A stretch of 22,593 bases of DNA from contig QHUF01000229.1 in NCBI GenBank assembly GCA_003221075.1, positions 1-22,593 on the forward strand, in the 5' to 3' direction. The notes under the pieces were generated by a model, which saw nothing but the letters and a program-made list of their open reading frames with translations, was not told the origin of the DNA and searched no databases. Positions 21,689 to 22,593 of this stretch are shown here, one piece after another. The stretch is from Gemmatimonadota bacterium. GTDB taxonomy: Bacteria; Gemmatimonadota; Gemmatimonadetes; Gemmatimonadales; GWC2-71-9. Numbering within the stretch: position 1 is the first letter of the stretch; each line of letters begins with the position of its first letter. Made by a program: the position numbers and the translations under genes.

Positions 21689-22593
21689 CACGTCACCAGG
21701 ATCGAGACGATTTCACGGGGCTCGGCGACGAAGCGGATGACGTTGCCGCGTTGTTCCAGCACGAGCGCGACGGCCTCGCGCTCATCAGCGCGCACGCGAT
21801 GCGCGGTCTTCACGCCGTTGCCGAATCGCCATGCGCCCGAGACTTTGCGGCTCGTGGCGTTGTAGCACCGCAATACCATTGGCGAGCCGATCTGCGCGGG
21901 CTTGAGTGACGAAAACACGAGCCCCGATCCTTCGAGCGTGACGTTGACCGGCGCCGGGGTAAGCGCCCCCGCGTCGCGGAGCCACAGCGCGTGGAGCGGC
22001 AGGAAGGCTTCCTCCCACAGCTGCGGGAGCACGTCCCCACGCTCCACCTCGCTGGCACTCACCGGCGCAATCGCGACATCGATCCGGGTCGCGCCGAGAC
22101 ATTGGGCTGCGGGAATCGCGGTCGGCCAGCCCGCGTGCCCCGGCCGCGTGGGCAGATCAGCGCGTGAGAGGTCCCCGACCGCGCGCAACAGCGTGAGCAG
22201 CAGATCGCCTTTCGCTGTCCATTCATACTCAAAGAACGCGGGAGCGAGAACCGCCAGACCGCGCCCACCACGGGCCGCAGCCACGAAACGATGGGCAGGC
22301 GCGGTCCGCACCGGAGTCTCGCGGGGGTATGCGGTCGGTTCAGCGCGCACGACGCTCCGCTCAACGGTGCCAAACGCTGCGCCCGCGGTCGCCGGCGCTC
22401 CACCAAGGGCGGTGGCGAGACGCGCCCGGAGGCGGTGGTACCGGTTCCGATTGTCGACCTCGAGGGTCACCCGAACGAGCGGGCTGTCGGCGAACAGCTG
22501 GACGAGCAGGCGCACGTCGATCCCACGCACCATTTCCCAACGTGCTTCGAGGGCGCCGACCAACGGACCACTCGCCAGACGCCGCACCGAGAT
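21688..22593 (-). CDS. GH38 alpha-mannosidase, C-terminal part (partial)
   Basis: The frame is open to the right edge, giving about 301 residues of C-terminus; the catalytic domain lies outside the window. The visible part matches the beta-sandwich region of GH38 alpha-mannosidases: VDNRNRYHRLRARL, then RFVAAARGGRGLAVLAPAFFEYEW, LLRAVGDLSRADLPTRPGHAGW with a following QCLG, and the terminal VLRCYNATSRKVSGAWRF with its Cys-Tyr-Asn-x-(T/S) pattern. GH38 enzymes hydrolyse alpha-linked mannose. No signal peptide can be checked. It is coupled to the downstream alpha/beta-hydrolase gene, and together with the GHMP kinase, lyase and transporter it suggests a glycan-use locus. Confidence 0.75.
   Translation of the reverse strand: MSVRRLASGPLVGALEARWEMVRGIDVRLLVQLFADSPLVRVTLEVDNRNRYHRLRARLATALGGAPATAGAAFGTVERSVVRAEPTAYPRETPVRTAPAHRFVAAARGGRGLAVLAPAFFEYEWTAKGDLLLTLLRAVGDLSRADLPTRPGHAGWPTAIPAAQCLGATRIDVAIAPVSASEVERGDVLPQLWEEAFLPLHALWLRDAGALTPAPVNVTLEGSGLVFSSLKPAQIGSPMVLRCYNATSRKVSGAWRFGNGVKTAHRVRADEREAVALVLEQRGNVIRFVAEPREIVSILVT

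Overview
The window is a compact, high-GC stretch of a bacterial chromosome with no RNA genes or insertion sequences that I can see. Only three intergenic gaps exceed about 40 bp (4433-4506, 11556-11603 and 19209-19254). Most neighbouring genes overlap by a few bases or use TGATG / GTGA stop-start couplings, and many starts are GTG. An actABC set (alternative complex III), Tat-exported redox enzymes, a Yip1-type protein and a sugar-polymer catabolic locus fit a soil-type Gemmatimonadota or Acidobacteriota genome. That assignment is inference, not something the sequence proves.

Region 1 (1-4432, minus): actA, actB and actC in the usual order, encoding a pentaheme cytochrome, a large Fe-S / molybdopterin-like subunit and an NrfD-type membrane quinol subunit. 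The operon runs off the left edge.

Region 2 (4507-11555, minus): nine closely packed genes. In transcription order they are an amidohydrolase, a second amidohydrolase that has lost its metal ligands, a DapA-family lyase, a Tat-exported covalent-FAD amine oxidase, a dihydroorotate-dehydrogenase-like flavoprotein, two small membrane proteins, an enolase-superfamily enzyme (OSBS/N-acylamino acid racemase group) and a DUF3788-like protein. This looks like a catabolic operon of unknown substrate and is the best candidate here for an undescribed pathway.

Region 3 (11604-12170, plus): a Yip1-family membrane protein, divergent from region 2 across 48 bp.

Region 4 (12167-19208, minus): transcription order is a peptide/oligosaccharide-type ABC substrate-binding protein, a GHMP sugar kinase, a heparinase II/III-type lyase broken by a frameshift/deletion, a TrmJ-like tRNA methyltransferase and a class III aminotransferase. 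Divergent from it (19255-21071, plus) are two DppB/DppC-type permeases. Region 5 (21068-22593, minus) holds a small alpha/beta hydrolase and the C-terminal part of a GH38 alpha-mannosidase. Kinase, lyase, mannosidase and transporter together suggest import and breakdown of a uronate- or mannose-containing glycan. No ABC ATPase is present in the window.

A further signature is a set of short 7-8 bp tandem repeats, some inside genes and some at gene junctions (7065-7096, 8166-8186, 9949-9980, 14027-14054, 15716-15750). One of these carries a 10-bp inverted repeat that buries the likely trmJ start codon.
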